Assembly (NCBI RefSeq): GCF_900109685.1
Contig: NZ_FOBB01000004.1
Coordinates: 158,117-222,116, forward strand
DNA from: Chitinophaga rupis
GTDB lineage: Bacteria > Bacteroidota > Bacteroidia > Chitinophagales > Chitinophagaceae
Direction: 5' to 3'
DNA: 64,000 nucleotides
In this document: positions 9,314 to 18,044 of the stretch, piece after piece
Layout of the letters: every line of letters starts with the position of its first letter
Numbering within the stretch: the stretch's first letter is position 1
Program-made: the position numbers and the translations under genes
Notes under the pieces: model-generated
Told to the model about the DNA's origin: nothing
Databases searched by the model: none
What the model saw: the letters and a program-made list of their open reading frames with translations, nothing else

Positions 9314-10495
9314 ATGGCAACTTCTGTAGGACATAAATTAAAAAGGTTCAGGAAAAAACTACTCTCACCCCTGTACGAATTTCTGCAGGATAGCCGTGCA
9401 GTGGGCATCGTATTAATGGTATGTACTGTTGTTTCTCTTATAGTAGCCAACTCACCTTATCAAACTACCTATATTAATTTCTGGGAAACAGCCGTGCACA
9501 TGCCGGACGGCTGGCACCTGCCCCACTCCCTGCTGCACTGGATCAATGATGGATTAATGGTGATGTTCTTTTTCCTGGTAGGTATGGAAATAAAACGGGA
9601 GCTTACCGTGGGTGAGCTATCCTCTATTCAAAAGTCCCTTTTACCGGCGCTGGCAGCCCTGGGCGGCATGGTATGCCCCGCATTGATATTCCTGGCTTTT
9701 AACGGAGGTACCGCCCACGCACATGGCTGGGGCATTCCCATGGCCACGGATATTGCATTTTCGTTAGGCATCTTATCCCTGCTGGGCAAACGCATCCCCC
9801 TTACGCTGAAAATATTCTTAATGGCCCTGGCTATTATCGATGACCTGGGCGCCATACTGGCCATTGCTGTTTTTTATACAGCTACCCTGCAGCTTACCTA
9901 TTTGTTATGCGGCGCAGGCGTAATGGTTTTGCTTATTATCCTCAACCTGCTAAAGGTACAGCGGCTTATCTTTTACCTGATACCCGGCCTGGTATTATGG
10001 TATTGTATTTACAATTCCGGCATTCACGCCACCATTGCAGGTGTGCTGGTAGCCTTTTGTATACCGCTTACCAAAATAGCTGACCTCATTCATCACCTGC
10101 ACGACCCGGTTAACTTTATAGTGATGCCTGTTTTTGCGCTGGCCAATACCGCTATTATTTTCCCGCAGGATGTTATGCAGGCCTTCACATCGCCGGTGAG
10201 TTATGGTATCCTGGCCGGGCTGGTGCTGGGCAAGCCGCTGGGTATTTTCTTATTTTCTTTTATAGCGGCTAAATTAAAATGGGCGGCCCTGCCGCATAAA
10301 ACCACCTGGGCGCAGCTATTGGGAGCGGGTATGATAGCGGGCATTGGGTTTACGATGTCTATTTTTATTTCAACGCTGGCGTATAAAGAGGCGGAGCTGC
10401 AGATCGTTTCTATTATGTCTGTAATGGTGGCTTCCCTGCTGGCCGGCCTTATAGGATTTATTTACCTGAAGCTGTTGAAACCTAATAAGGTATAA
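9314..10495 (+). CDS. nhaA: Na+/H+ antiporter NhaA
   Basis: Exchanges external protons for internal sodium across the inner membrane, protecting against salt and alkaline pH. The 393-residue protein has about 12 hydrophobic segments. The conserved acidic residues of the ion site are present: Asp146 in ATDIAFSLG and the Asp176-Asp177 pair in AIIDDLGAI, matching E. coli Asp133, Asp163 and Asp164. The gene starts 39 bases after the OstA-like stop, so readthrough from that operon is possible. No antiporter-specific regulator is nearby. Confidence 0.96.
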   Translation: MATSVGHKLKRFRKKLLSPLYEFLQDSRAVGIVLMVCTVVSLIVANSPYQTTYINFWETAVHMPDGWHLPHSLLHWINDGLMVMFFFLVGMEIKRELTVGELSSIQKSLLPALAALGGMVCPALIFLAFNGGTAHAHGWGIPMATDIAFSLGILSLLGKRIPLTLKIFLMALAIIDDLGAILAIAVFYTATLQLTYLLCGAGVMVLLIILNLLKVQRLIFYLIPGLVLWYCIYNSGIHATIAGVLVAFCIPLTKIADLIHHLHDPVNFIVMPVFALANTAIIFPQDVMQAFTSPVSYGILAGLVLGKPLGIFLFSFIAAKLKWAALPHKTTWAQLLGAGMIAGIGFTMSIFISTLAYKEAELQIVSIMSVMVASLLAGLIGFIYLKLLKPNKV

Positions 10496-10563
10496 TAAGC
10501 AGGCGCTTCCTTCGTTATTTATAAACTATCTTGGCATTGTTATTGTTAAATCCTCATACCAAC

Positions 10564-11091
10564 ATGAAAGCGGGCATAACAACACATGGTTCAGGGGACA
10601 AAAAATGGTATCAGCTGCAGGTTTACCAGCGGTTTATATTATTTACCCTGATTTTAACCGGATGTATGTACGATCTCAAAGCACAATCAACAGCATCAAA
10701 AGGGCCCCAGGTAGGTATCCGCTTAGGTTTACCGCTGGGCGCTACCGCACGCTATTTCTTCACCGATGCAGATGCCGTGGAAGGCATTGCCGGTATTTAT
10801 AACGAAACATTTACTGTTACAGGCTTATATGAACGCCATTTTGATCTGTCGGCGCTTACCGTGCAGGGCTTTGCCTGGTATGTAGGCGGCGGGGCGCATA
10901 TGGGCATACGGAAATATGAGGGCAGTACGAAATTTATAGCAGGAGTGGATGGGATATTGGGATTGGATTATAGCTTTGCAGCTATTCCGCTGAACCTGGG
11001 CCTTGACTGGAAACCGGCAGTGCATTTCAGCACACCTTCTGACCTGGCCTCCTTTGCAGTATCGGCCAGGTATATTTTAAACAGGAAATAA
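10564..11091 (+). CDS. Small outer-membrane barrel-like protein, paralog 1
   Basis: Predicted 175-residue exported protein. A hydrophobic segment near residues 24-40 could be a signal peptide preceded by an unusually long basic N-terminus. The body shows short alternating beta strands with Gly turns (for example YVGGGAHMG), as in small eight-strand outer-membrane barrels. It resembles the next gene in its motifs VGGGAHMGI and TGLYERHF, so the two look like a tandem duplication. The ATG at 10564 is preferred to an upstream TTG. No specific function is recognised. Confidence 0.7.
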   Translation: MKAGITTHGSGDKKWYQLQVYQRFILFTLILTGCMYDLKAQSTASKGPQVGIRLGLPLGATARYFFTDADAVEGIAGIYNETFTVTGLYERHFDLSALTVQGFAWYVGGGAHMGIRKYEGSTKFIAGVDGILGLDYSFAAIPLNLGLDWKPAVHFSTPSDLASFAVSARYILNRK

Positions 11092-11134
11092 CCATTTGAT
11101 CTTTACAACTATAAAACCAAACAATAGTATCAAA

Positions 11135-11662
11135 ATGAAAAGAGCGGCATTAATCCTTGGCCTGGTTGCCCTGCTGGCAGTACAGGCAAATGCACAAAAG
11201 TTGAGAAGAGGCGCCGAAGCACCTGCTAATTATGGAACAGCCATCGGTATCCGGATGAACCCCTGGATCGTAGGTTTTACCATTAAACATTTCATTTCCG
11301 GCCCTCACGCCATTGAAGGATTGGCTTTCACCAACTTCGACAAAGGCAGCAACGTTACTTTTACAGGTTTGTATGAATATCACTGGAACGTGTTCGATAA
11401 GCCCGAATTCCTGATGTACGCCGGTGGCGGTGCACACGTCGGTATTTACGACCGTTTTGACTATGACCGCGACCGCTGGTTCCGCAATGGTGACGGTACG
11501 TATGTTACCGCCGGCCTGGACGGCATTTTTGGCGTGGAATACACTTTCAAAAAGATCCCGCTGAGCGTGAGTGCTGATCTGAAACCGTTCTTTAACTTCT
11601 CCGGTGGTACCCACTTCATGGGCGAAGAGATTGGCGGCGCATCTGCACGCTATACTTTCTAA
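11135..11662 (+). CDS. Small outer-membrane barrel-like protein, paralog 2
   Basis: A 175-residue protein with a clear signal peptide (MKRAALILGL... ending ANAQ near residue 21) and a beta-rich body. Shared blocks with the upstream paralog are AIEGLAFTN (AVEGIAGIYN), FTGLYEYHWN, AGGGAHVGI and AGLDGIFGVEYTF. It lies 43 bases after that gene on the same strand, and a strong terminator follows it. Function unknown; the sequence suggests a small barrel. The ATG at 11135 places the signal peptide at the N-terminus. Confidence 0.78.
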   Translation: MKRAALILGLVALLAVQANAQKLRRGAEAPANYGTAIGIRMNPWIVGFTIKHFISGPHAIEGLAFTNFDKGSNVTFTGLYEYHWNVFDKPEFLMYAGGGAHVGIYDRFDYDRDRWFRNGDGTYVTAGLDGIFGVEYTFKKIPLSVSADLKPFFNFSGGTHFMGEEIGGASARYTF

Positions 11663-11692
11663 TAGTGATCACACTATAAATATGAATTGGTT

Positions 11693-11728
11693 GAAAAGCC
11701 CTGGTTAAACACCGGGGCTTTTCTTTTT
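11693..11728 (+). terminator. Rho-independent terminator
   Basis: A 13-bp stem (GAAAAGCCCTGGT with ACCGGGGCTTTTC, one G-U pair) and a 5-base loop are followed by a T run. It ends the transcript of the two small barrel genes. Because it lies 36 bases before ATG 11765, it also argues against an earlier start for the downstream gene. Confidence 0.85.
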
Positions 11729-11764
11729 GATCAAAACTTTCCCGTATTTTTATACACTACGTGT

Positions 11765-13291
11765 ATGAAAATTTTTACGGCTACACAAATACGGGAAGCA
11801 GATGCTTATACCATACAGCACGAGCCCATTAGCAGCCTGCAGCTAATGGAACGGGCAGCCACAGCCTGCGCGCAATGGCTGTTCCGCCACTTTGATGCCC
11901 GGAAGCCCTTTTACATATTTTGTGGTATGGGCAATAACGGGGGCGATGGGCTGGCCATCACCCGCCTCCTGCTGAATAACGGGTATAAAGCTACGGCCTG
12001 CATCGTCCATCATAGCAATAAAGCATCTGCAGACCATACGGCTAACCGGCAGCTGCTGGAGCAGCAGTATCCCCAAAGCATATACGATGTGGCCGCAGTA
12101 GCCGACCTGCCTACCCTGCCGCCTAAAAGCATTATTATAGACGCTATTTTTGGCACCGGCCTGCGAAGCGCCATAGAAGGCTGGATGGCAGGCCTTATTC
12201 ACCAGTTGAATGATCTGCAGACACGGCATACCCTGGTGGCCATTGACCTGCCTTCCGGTATGCTGGCAGATGCTTCCAGCGCGCATATGCCGGTAGTGCA
12301 CGCCAGTATTACCCTTAGTTTTGAAGTATATAAGCTGGCTTTTCTGCTGCCGGAAAACGCAGCGCGTACCGGCCAGGTGCATATATTACCCATAGGCCTG
12401 CATCCGGATTACCTTACGCAAACGCCTACCCGCTTTCATGTAACGGATGCGCATATGATGCGAACCATTTACCAGCCCCGCCAGCCCTTTGCTCACAAAG
12501 GCACTTACGGGCATGCGCTGCTGGTAGCCGGCAGCTATGGTAAAATGGGCGCTGCCGTGTTAAGCGCTAAAGCCTGCTTACATGCCGGTGTGGGGCTGCT
12601 TACCTGCCATGTGCCGCAGTGCGGGTACCAGATCATCCAGATCAGCGCACCTTCCGCTATGTGCGTAACCGATATACAGGAAACCTACAGCAGCCACTTT
12701 CATGAAAGCGCACCGCAAACACGCGGGTTGCAACAGTATAAGACCATTGGTATAGGCCCGGGGCTGGGCACCGCTACGGGCACGGCCAAGGCCCTGGAAC
12801 AGCTGCTGGAGCAGTACCGGCAGCCAATGGTGCTGGATGCGGATGCGCTGAATATTATCAGCGAATACCCGTTCCTGTTACCCCGCATACCGCATGGCTC
12901 CCTGCTAACACCCCACCCCAAAGAGTTTGAGCGTATATTTGGCAGCAGTGATAATGATTTTGCGCGGCTGGAGCTGTTGTCCCGTCAGGCAGTAAGCCTG
13001 CAGCTGTATATATTGCTAAAGGGACGGTTTACAGCCATGGCCTGCCCGGATGGCGCTGTATACTTTAACTCCACCGGCAACCCCGGTATGGCTACCGGCG
13101 GCAGTGGCGATGTGCTGACCGGCATACTTACTTCCCTGCTGGCGCAGGGTTATGCGCCTAAAGCCGCTATATTGCTGGGCACTTACCTGCATGGGCTGGC
13201 GGGCGATATTGCAGCCGCCCGTATGTCGCAGGAAGCTATGACCGCAGAGAGCATTATAGATTGTTTGGGACCCGCCTTCCTCCAGCTATGA
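11765..13291 (+). CDS. nnr: Bifunctional NAD(P)H-hydrate epimerase / ADP-dependent dehydratase
   Basis: Repairs hydrated NADH and NADPH: the N-terminal YjeF domain interconverts R and S hydrates and the C-terminal domain dehydrates the S form using ADP. The 508-residue fusion has GMGNNGGDG at residues 54-62 for the epimerase half. The dehydratase half (about 235-505) contains LTPHPKEF and ATGGSGDVLTG near residue 445, its nucleotide and catalytic loop. The ATG at 11765 is chosen because an upstream ATG lies inside the preceding terminator. It is a single gene with the same architecture as E. coli Nnr. Confidence 0.95.
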   Translation: MKIFTATQIREADAYTIQHEPISSLQLMERAATACAQWLFRHFDARKPFYIFCGMGNNGGDGLAITRLLLNNGYKATACIVHHSNKASADHTANRQLLEQQYPQSIYDVAAVADLPTLPPKSIIIDAIFGTGLRSAIEGWMAGLIHQLNDLQTRHTLVAIDLPSGMLADASSAHMPVVHASITLSFEVYKLAFLLPENAARTGQVHILPIGLHPDYLTQTPTRFHVTDAHMMRTIYQPRQPFAHKGTYGHALLVAGSYGKMGAAVLSAKACLHAGVGLLTCHVPQCGYQIIQISAPSAMCVTDIQETYSSHFHESAPQTRGLQQYKTIGIGPGLGTATGTAKALEQLLEQYRQPMVLDADALNIISEYPFLLPRIPHGSLLTPHPKEFERIFGSSDNDFARLELLSRQAVSLQLYILLKGRFTAMACPDGAVYFNSTGNPGMATGGSGDVLTGILTSLLAQGYAPKAAILLGTYLHGLAGDIAAARMSQEAMTAESIIDCLGPAFLQL

Positions 13292-13394
13292 TGGTGAAAA
13301 GTAATACGTTATTCCATGTTTCCCGCTACTGGTACGGCTTTCGGGCAAATGCCGGCACATTAAATTCACATTAGCAAAAGTAGTTTGGAAACAT

Positions 13395-13402
13395 TATTTT
13401 TG
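13395..13402 (+). promoter_or_regulatory. -7 element (TATTTTTG) of hppA
   Basis: TATTTTTG matches TAnnTTTG and lies 29 bases before the hppA ATG. No -33 element at normal spacing was identified. Confidence 0.45.
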
Positions 13403-13431
13403 TCAACCTTGTATATTTTAAAATCGCTTAT

Positions 13432-15630
13432 ATGAGTATCGTGTACCTTGTTCCATGTTTTGGATTAATTGCATTACTGTTCACTGCTGTCAGAAGCGCC
13501 TGGGTTGTACGCCAGGATGCCGGAAACGAAAGAATGACCGAAATAGCCAAACATATCGCTGAAGGCGCTATGGCATTCCTGAAAGCCGAATACAAAGTTC
13601 TTACCTACTTCGTAATAATCGCAGCCTTGTTGCTGGGTTATATGGGAGCTTCGCATGAAAATTCCGACTGGACCATTGCACTGGCATTTATTATGGGGGC
13701 CGTGTTCTCTGCTACGGCCGGTTTCATAGGCATGCGCATTGCCACTAAGGCCAATGTACGCACCGCGCAGGCGGCACGTACCAGCCTGGCCAAAGCCCTG
13801 CAGGTATCCTTTACCGGCGGCTCTGTAATGGGAATGGGCGTGGCTGGTTTGGCCGTACTGGGCCTGGGTAGCCTGTTCATAATACTCAAAACTTATTTCG
13901 GCGCTGAAGCCAACACGCCGGAAATGATCAAAACCATTGAAGTGCTCACCGGCTTTTCACTGGGTGCAGAAAGCATTGCGCTGTTTGCCCGTGTAGGCGG
14001 TGGTATTTATACCAAAGCAGCTGACGTAGGCGCTGACCTGGTAGGTAAGGTGGAAGCCGGCATTCCCGAGGATGATCCGCGCAACCCTGCTACTATTGCA
14101 GATAACGTGGGTGATAACGTAGGCGACGTAGCCGGTATGGGCGCTGACCTGTTCGGCTCTTATGTAGCCACCGTGCTGGCTACCATGGTGCTGGGCGCTG
14201 AAACCCAGTCTGTAGACAACTTTGGCGGTATTGCTCCCATCCTGCTGCCTATGCTCATTGCAGGTATGGGAATTATCTTCTCTATCATCGGTACCTTCTT
14301 CGTAAAGATCAGCGACAGCGCCGGTTTAAATACCAGCGCCGTGCAAAGAGCGCTGAACATGGGTAACTGGGGCTCTATAGTGCTTACCGCTATTGTAGTA
14401 TATTTTATGGTACAATGGCTGCTGCCGGAAAGCATGCTGCTGCGCGGCCATGAATTTACAAAAGGAGGCGTATTTGGCGCTGTGGCCGTGGGTTTGGTAG
14501 TAGGTACCCTCATGAGCCTTATTACGGAATATTATACGGCCATGGGTAAACGCCCGGTGCGCTCCATCATCCGCCAGTCAGCTACCGGCCATGCTACCAA
14601 TATCATTGGCGGTTTATCTGTAGGTATGGAATCTGTTACGCTGCCCATTCTGGTGCTGGCAGGCGGTATTTACGGTTCTTATGCCTTTGCAGGCCTGTAT
14701 GGCGTAGCCATTGCAGCTGCAGGTATGATGGCCACTACAGCCATGCAGCTGGCCATTGACGCTTTTGGCCCTATTGCCGATAATGCCGGTGGTATAGCTG
14801 AAATGAGCGAGCTGCCTAAAGAGGTACGTGAAAAAACGGATATCCTGGATGCAGTAGGTAACACTACCGCCGCTACCGGTAAAGGTTTTGCCATTGCATC
14901 TGCTGCGCTTACCGCCCTGGCGCTGTTTGCCGCTTTTGTGGGAATTGCTAAGATCAGCAGCATTGATATTTATAAGGCCAATGTGCTGGCCGGCCTGTTC
15001 GTAGGTGGTATGATCCCCTTCATCTTCTCTTCCCTGGCAATTGCAGCCGTAGGCCGTGCAGCCATGGCCATGGTGGAGGAAGTACGCCGCCAGTTCCGCG
15101 AAATCCCCGGTATTATGGAAGGCAAAGGCCAGCCGGAGTATGAAAAATGCGTAGCCATTTCCACGCAGGCCTCTATCCGCGAAATGCTGCTGCCGGGTGC
15201 TATTGCGTTGATCATGCCGCTGATAATAGGGTTTATTTTTGGCCCTGAGGTGCTGGGCGGTTTCCTGGCCGGTGCAACAGTAAGCGGTGTATTAATGGGT
15301 ATGTTCCAGAACAATGCCGGCGGCGCCTGGGATAATGCAAAGAAGTCTTTTGAAAAGGGCGTGGAAATAAACGGAGAAATGTACTACAAAAAGTCGGAGC
15401 CGCACAAAGCCTCTGTAACCGGCGATACCGTGGGCGATCCTTTTAAAGATACTTCAGGCCCGTCTATGAATATCCTCATTAAGCTAATGTCTATTGTATC
15501 CCTGGTAATTGCGCCTACCCTGGCACAGATCCACGGCAATAATGCAGATACTGTAGCTAAAAAGAAAATGCAGCCTACACAACAGGTGGTGAAAACAGAT
15601 AAAGAAAGTACACTGATCGTGAAAAAATAG
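13432..15630 (+). CDS. hppA: Membrane-bound ion-translocating pyrophosphatase
   Basis: Hydrolyses pyrophosphate and pumps protons (or sodium) across the inner membrane. The 732-residue protein has about 16 hydrophobic segments. The substrate motif DVGADLVGKVE lies at 198-208, with the second acidic cluster DDPRNPATIADNVGDNVGD just after it. The segment GNTTAATGKG begins at residue 476; Ala at 480 and Gly at 483 are typical of the potassium-dependent subfamily, where the potassium-independent one has Lys and Thr. Whether it pumps H+ or Na+ is not decided by this. A Lys-rich C-terminal tail follows the last helix. Confidence 0.95.
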   Translation: MSIVYLVPCFGLIALLFTAVRSAWVVRQDAGNERMTEIAKHIAEGAMAFLKAEYKVLTYFVIIAALLLGYMGASHENSDWTIALAFIMGAVFSATAGFIGMRIATKANVRTAQAARTSLAKALQVSFTGGSVMGMGVAGLAVLGLGSLFIILKTYFGAEANTPEMIKTIEVLTGFSLGAESIALFARVGGGIYTKAADVGADLVGKVEAGIPEDDPRNPATIADNVGDNVGDVAGMGADLFGSYVATVLATMVLGAETQSVDNFGGIAPILLPMLIAGMGIIFSIIGTFFVKISDSAGLNTSAVQRALNMGNWGSIVLTAIVVYFMVQWLLPESMLLRGHEFTKGGVFGAVAVGLVVGTLMSLITEYYTAMGKRPVRSIIRQSATGHATNIIGGLSVGMESVTLPILVLAGGIYGSYAFAGLYGVAIAAAGMMATTAMQLAIDAFGPIADNAGGIAEMSELPKEVREKTDILDAVGNTTAATGKGFAIASAALTALALFAAFVGIAKISSIDIYKANVLAGLFVGGMIPFIFSSLAIAAVGRAAMAMVEEVRRQFREIPGIMEGKGQPEYEKCVAISTQASIREMLLPGAIALIMPLIIGFIFGPEVLGGFLAGATVSGVLMGMFQNNAGGAWDNAKKSFEKGVEINGEMYYKKSEPHKASVTGDTVGDPFKDTSGPSMNILIKLMSIVSLVIAPTLAQIHGNNADTVAKKKMQPTQQVVKTDKESTLIVKK

Positions 15631-15641
15631 TTTGGGCTATA

Positions 15642-15691
15642 AATATGTAAATGTGCTGGTATATACGTATACACCAGCACATTTGCATATT
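15642..15691. repeat. Inverted repeat after hppA
   Basis: Arms of 19 bases (15642-15660 and 15673-15691, one mismatch) carry the word AAATGTGCTGGT and flank a 12-base centre that is itself nearly palindromic (GTATACGTATAC-like). It starts 11 bases after the hppA stop. There is no T run, so it is not a standard terminator; it could still act as a hairpin at the mRNA 3' end. Confidence 0.75.
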
Positions 15692-15713
15692 AGCACATTA
15701 ACTAATTATCCCC

Positions 15714-15744
15714 TATCTTTGTACTGTAATTTCATTAATTACAG
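15714..15744 (+). promoter_or_regulatory. Promoter and operator of the Rrf2 gene
   Basis: TATCTTTG (15714-15721) matches the -7 consensus. It is followed by a perfect 8-bp dyad, CTGTAATT-N5-AATTACAG (15724-15744), ending one base before the ATG. The dyad covers the expected transcript start. Placement and symmetry suit an autoregulatory binding site for the dimeric Rrf2 protein. Confidence 0.6.
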
Positions 15745-15745
15745 A

Positions 15746-16168
15746 ATGGTTAAGAGTAAGTTTGCAATATCAGTACACATTTTAAGCCTGCTGAGCACCG
15801 GCGGGGAAGAGTGGCTATCATCTGACTACATTGCCGGTTCTATGAATGCCAATCCTGCCCTGGTGCGCAAAGAGCTGAGTGCATTAAGAGCAGCCGGCCT
15901 GGTAGAAAGTAAAGAAGGTAAAAGCGGTGGCAGCCGCCTGCGTAAGCCGGCCTCCCAGATCCGCATGTCTGACGTGTTCCAGGCGGTAAAGGAAGATCAT
16001 GTATTTGGCTTCTCTCCCAACCTGCCTAATCCCGACTGCGCTGTTGGCGCAGGCATTAATGATGCGTTGGATGAATTGTTCACTGAAATAGATCACACTA
16101 TTTATAACCGCCTTAAACGCATGACCCTGGCGGCTTTCACAAAGCAGGTCATTAACGCACAAGCCTGA
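15746..16168 (+). CDS. Rrf2-family transcriptional regulator
   Basis: A 140-residue winged-helix DNA-binding protein. The N-terminal region FAISVHILSLL and the recognition segment NPALVRKELSALRAAGLV are typical of Rrf2, as is the following wing GKSGGSRLRKP. Unlike IscR or NsrR there is no three-cysteine cluster, only one Cys near residue 98, so an Fe-S cluster is unlikely and it is closer to the YwnA-like branch. The ATG at 15746 is chosen over an upstream ATG at 15632 because promoter and dyad lie between them. It is probably autoregulated; other targets are unknown. Confidence 0.88.
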   Translation: MVKSKFAISVHILSLLSTGGEEWLSSDYIAGSMNANPALVRKELSALRAAGLVESKEGKSGGSRLRKPASQIRMSDVFQAVKEDHVFGFSPNLPNPDCAVGAGINDALDELFTEIDHTIYNRLKRMTLAAFTKQVINAQA

Positions 16169-16173
16169 TTGAA

Positions 16174-16369
16174 TTACGAATTATCAATTACGAAATGCGG
16201 AGCATTCACGAATGCCATTGAGAGTAAATTATGATATGAGTAATTACGAATGTGATCGTGTTTTGTTGATGGCATGCACCTTTACGTAATTAAATAACCC
16301 TTCATTATTACTTCTTTAATTCTTTGTGCGGCGCGCATCCTTGCATAATTGAACAACCCTTAATTATTA
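16174..16369. repeat. Degenerate intergenic repeats
   Basis: The word AATTACGAAT (or its complement) recurs three times in 16174-16250. A direct repeat of about 38 bases follows (16272-16310 and 16331-16369, period 59), each copy ending CAACCCTTAATTATTA or a close variant. It fills the space between convergent rrf2 and araC-type genes; no gene is seen here. Confidence 0.6.
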
Positions 16370-16370
16370 A

Positions 16371-17381
16371 TTACTGGCGGTGGCGCGCCCTTCCCGGGCT
16401 GATCCCAAACTTTTTACTGAAGGCATTACTGAAATGCTGGGGAGATGAGTAACCCAGTTCATGGGCAATATCCGTAAGGGGTTTATGCTGTTGTAATAAA
16501 AGCTCCCGCGCGTGGTCCAGCCGCTGATCATTCAGGTAACCAAACACCGTAGTATCAAATACCTGTTTGAAACCGGCTTTCAGCTTAAACTCATTCAGCC
16601 CTGCCAGCCTTGATAGCTCGCGCAGGGAAGGTGGCTGCTGCATATCGCTCATAAGCAGGTCGCGGGCATAGTACACCTTTTCCCGGTCAGTGGCTGATAA
16701 GGCAGTGCTTACAGGTGTGCTCCCACTTTCCGACCTTTCATATTGCTCGCACTGTAAAGCCAGCAGTTCCAGCACTTTAGATTGCAGGAACAGCTTTTTA
16801 ATACCGCCTATGAACTGGCAGCTGCGTATCTCTTCCAGCACCTTTAACATTTGCAGGGTAATGGGCTGATTATTACGCTGGTTCAGGAATACCAGCTTAT
16901 TGCCGGCAACCTGCTCTGCCAAACGGTCCATTACGCGGCCATTATTTTCTGCAAACTCCAGGAAACGGTCGCGGGCAAAACTAAGCGATACCATTTCTAT
17001 AGTATCCTGCTTCTTTATTTGTGCATTTTCTGATAAAGTGGGGTTATACAACAGGTTATGTTCCAGCCGGGAAAAGTTGTAGTTACGCTTACCCGGTAAA
17101 TTGCTCATAAAATTGCCTTGTAGCACAAAATGCTGGGATACCATGGTGGGCGCATCCGGCGCCAGTTCTACCGCTACATTCAGGTTTTCATATACATGCG
17201 CATGGCCAAAAGCAATATGCAGCCCGTCAAAATACATTTCCCGGAAACTGGCGGTCCCAAAAGCAAACTGCATTTTCATCTCCTCTTCTATAATGCGGGG
17301 GCTTAATAACTCCTGAGAGGTGAGCAGTTTATCTTCCCTATGCAGCACATTCCGGGAATCGTTCGTAATAACTACGGGCAT
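16371..17381 (-). CDS. AraC-family transcriptional regulator
   Basis: A 336-residue regulator. The N-terminal part (about 1-220) has no recognised ligand-binding fold. The C-terminal 100 residues hold two helix-turn-helix units, with LRELSRLAGLNEFKLKAGFK in the first and ITDIAHELGYSSPQHFSNAF-type spacing in the second, ending FGISPGRAR. The ATG at 17381 is favoured because the -7 element at 17454-17461 and the dyad at 17459-17471 lie upstream of it; longer readings cross this promoter. It is divergent from a 69-residue gene that may be its target. Confidence 0.9.
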   Translation of the reverse strand: MPVVITNDSRNVLHREDKLLTSQELLSPRIIEEEMKMQFAFGTASFREMYFDGLHIAFGHAHVYENLNVAVELAPDAPTMVSQHFVLQGNFMSNLPGKRNYNFSRLEHNLLYNPTLSENAQIKKQDTIEMVSLSFARDRFLEFAENNGRVMDRLAEQVAGNKLVFLNQRNNQPITLQMLKVLEEIRSCQFIGGIKKLFLQSKVLELLALQCEQYERSESGSTPVSTALSATDREKVYYARDLLMSDMQQPPSLRELSRLAGLNEFKLKAGFKQVFDTTVFGYLNDQRLDHARELLLQQHKPLTDIAHELGYSSPQHFSNAFSKKFGISPGRARHRQ

Positions 17382-17453
17382 AAAAAATCCGTTTAGTGTA
17401 AATTTTAATCCTTTTAATGCAACAGTTCTAAATAGGCAGTCCCCAAATTTGCA

Positions 17454-17471
17454 CAAAAATATTCCGAATAT
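17454..17471 (-). promoter_or_regulatory. araC-type promoter with overlapping dyad
   Basis: On the minus strand TATTTTTG (17454-17461) matches the -7 consensus. Overlapping its upstream edge is the dyad ATATTC-C-GAATAT (17459-17471). The site lies 16 bases before the divergent 69-residue gene, so one protein bound here could affect both directions. Confidence 0.5.
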
Positions 17472-17486
17472 AAAAATATAATATCC

Positions 17487-17696
17487 ATGATTGGAATATT
17501 TAGAACGAATATAGCCACCCAACATGATAAGAAAAGGGTGATCGGGGAAATAGAAGCCAACTTTAACGTAATGGCCTGCAGCATAGATATTGAGGACTGC
17601 GACCGGGTGTTACGCATTGTGGGTCAGCAGGTAGTGGAAGATGCCATTATGAGCTTTGTTAAAAGGCTGGGCTACCACTGCGACCTGCTGGACTAA
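17487..17696 (+). CDS. Small protein, possible HMA-like fold without metal cysteines
   Basis: A 69-residue protein, MIGIFRTNIATQ..., with predicted beta-alpha-beta-beta-alpha-beta character and a pattern (VIGEIEANFNVMACSIDIEDCDRVLRI) like small ferredoxin-fold or heavy-metal-associated proteins. It lacks the CxxC metal site at the usual first loop. It is divergent from the AraC gene with a shared dyad, and a weak hairpin with a T run follows. The function is not recognised. Coding support rests on clean length, start position and context only. Confidence 0.55.
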   Translation: MIGIFRTNIATQHDKKRVIGEIEANFNVMACSIDIEDCDRVLRIVGQQVVEDAIMSFVKRLGYHCDLLD

Positions 17697-17725
17697 GGGC
17701 CGGGAATAATATGGAACCACGCATG

Positions 17726-17757
17726 AAACGTCATCTACTAAGGTAGGGGGCGTTTTT
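17726..17757 (+). terminator. Probable terminator after the 69-residue gene
   Basis: An imperfect hairpin (AAACG...CGTTT with inner CTAC/GTAG) is followed by a T run, 29 bases after the stop. Confidence 0.45.
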
Positions 17758-18044
17758 CAATTTTATGAACCTACGTAATCTTGTTACAACGTACATGCAC
17801 CTCCTATTCCTCTGCTGTAGTCTGTTATTCGCATTCATAATCAATTTAAAGGGTGCTCATACCCCCGCTTTGGGCGGGGCCGTAATGCGTAATTGACAAT
17901 TCGTAATTAAAAATTTCCCTTCCAATTTAGGGGTACACTAATTAACTCCCGTCATATATGCAGAAACACAAAATTTAATACGGTGTTCCTAAAATAAAAG
18001 GGTAGGTACTGCCGTCTTACAATGCACATATATATAAATCTTAT
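17758..18044. other. Gene-free leader of the TonB receptor gene
   Basis: No coding frame is supported. It contains a short GC hairpin CCCCGC/GCGGGG (17863-17879) and a fragment of the AATTACGAATT word family (17884-17910, GTAATTGACAATTCGTAATTAA). No TAnnTTTG element with good spacing was found for the downstream gene. Confidence 0.5.
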
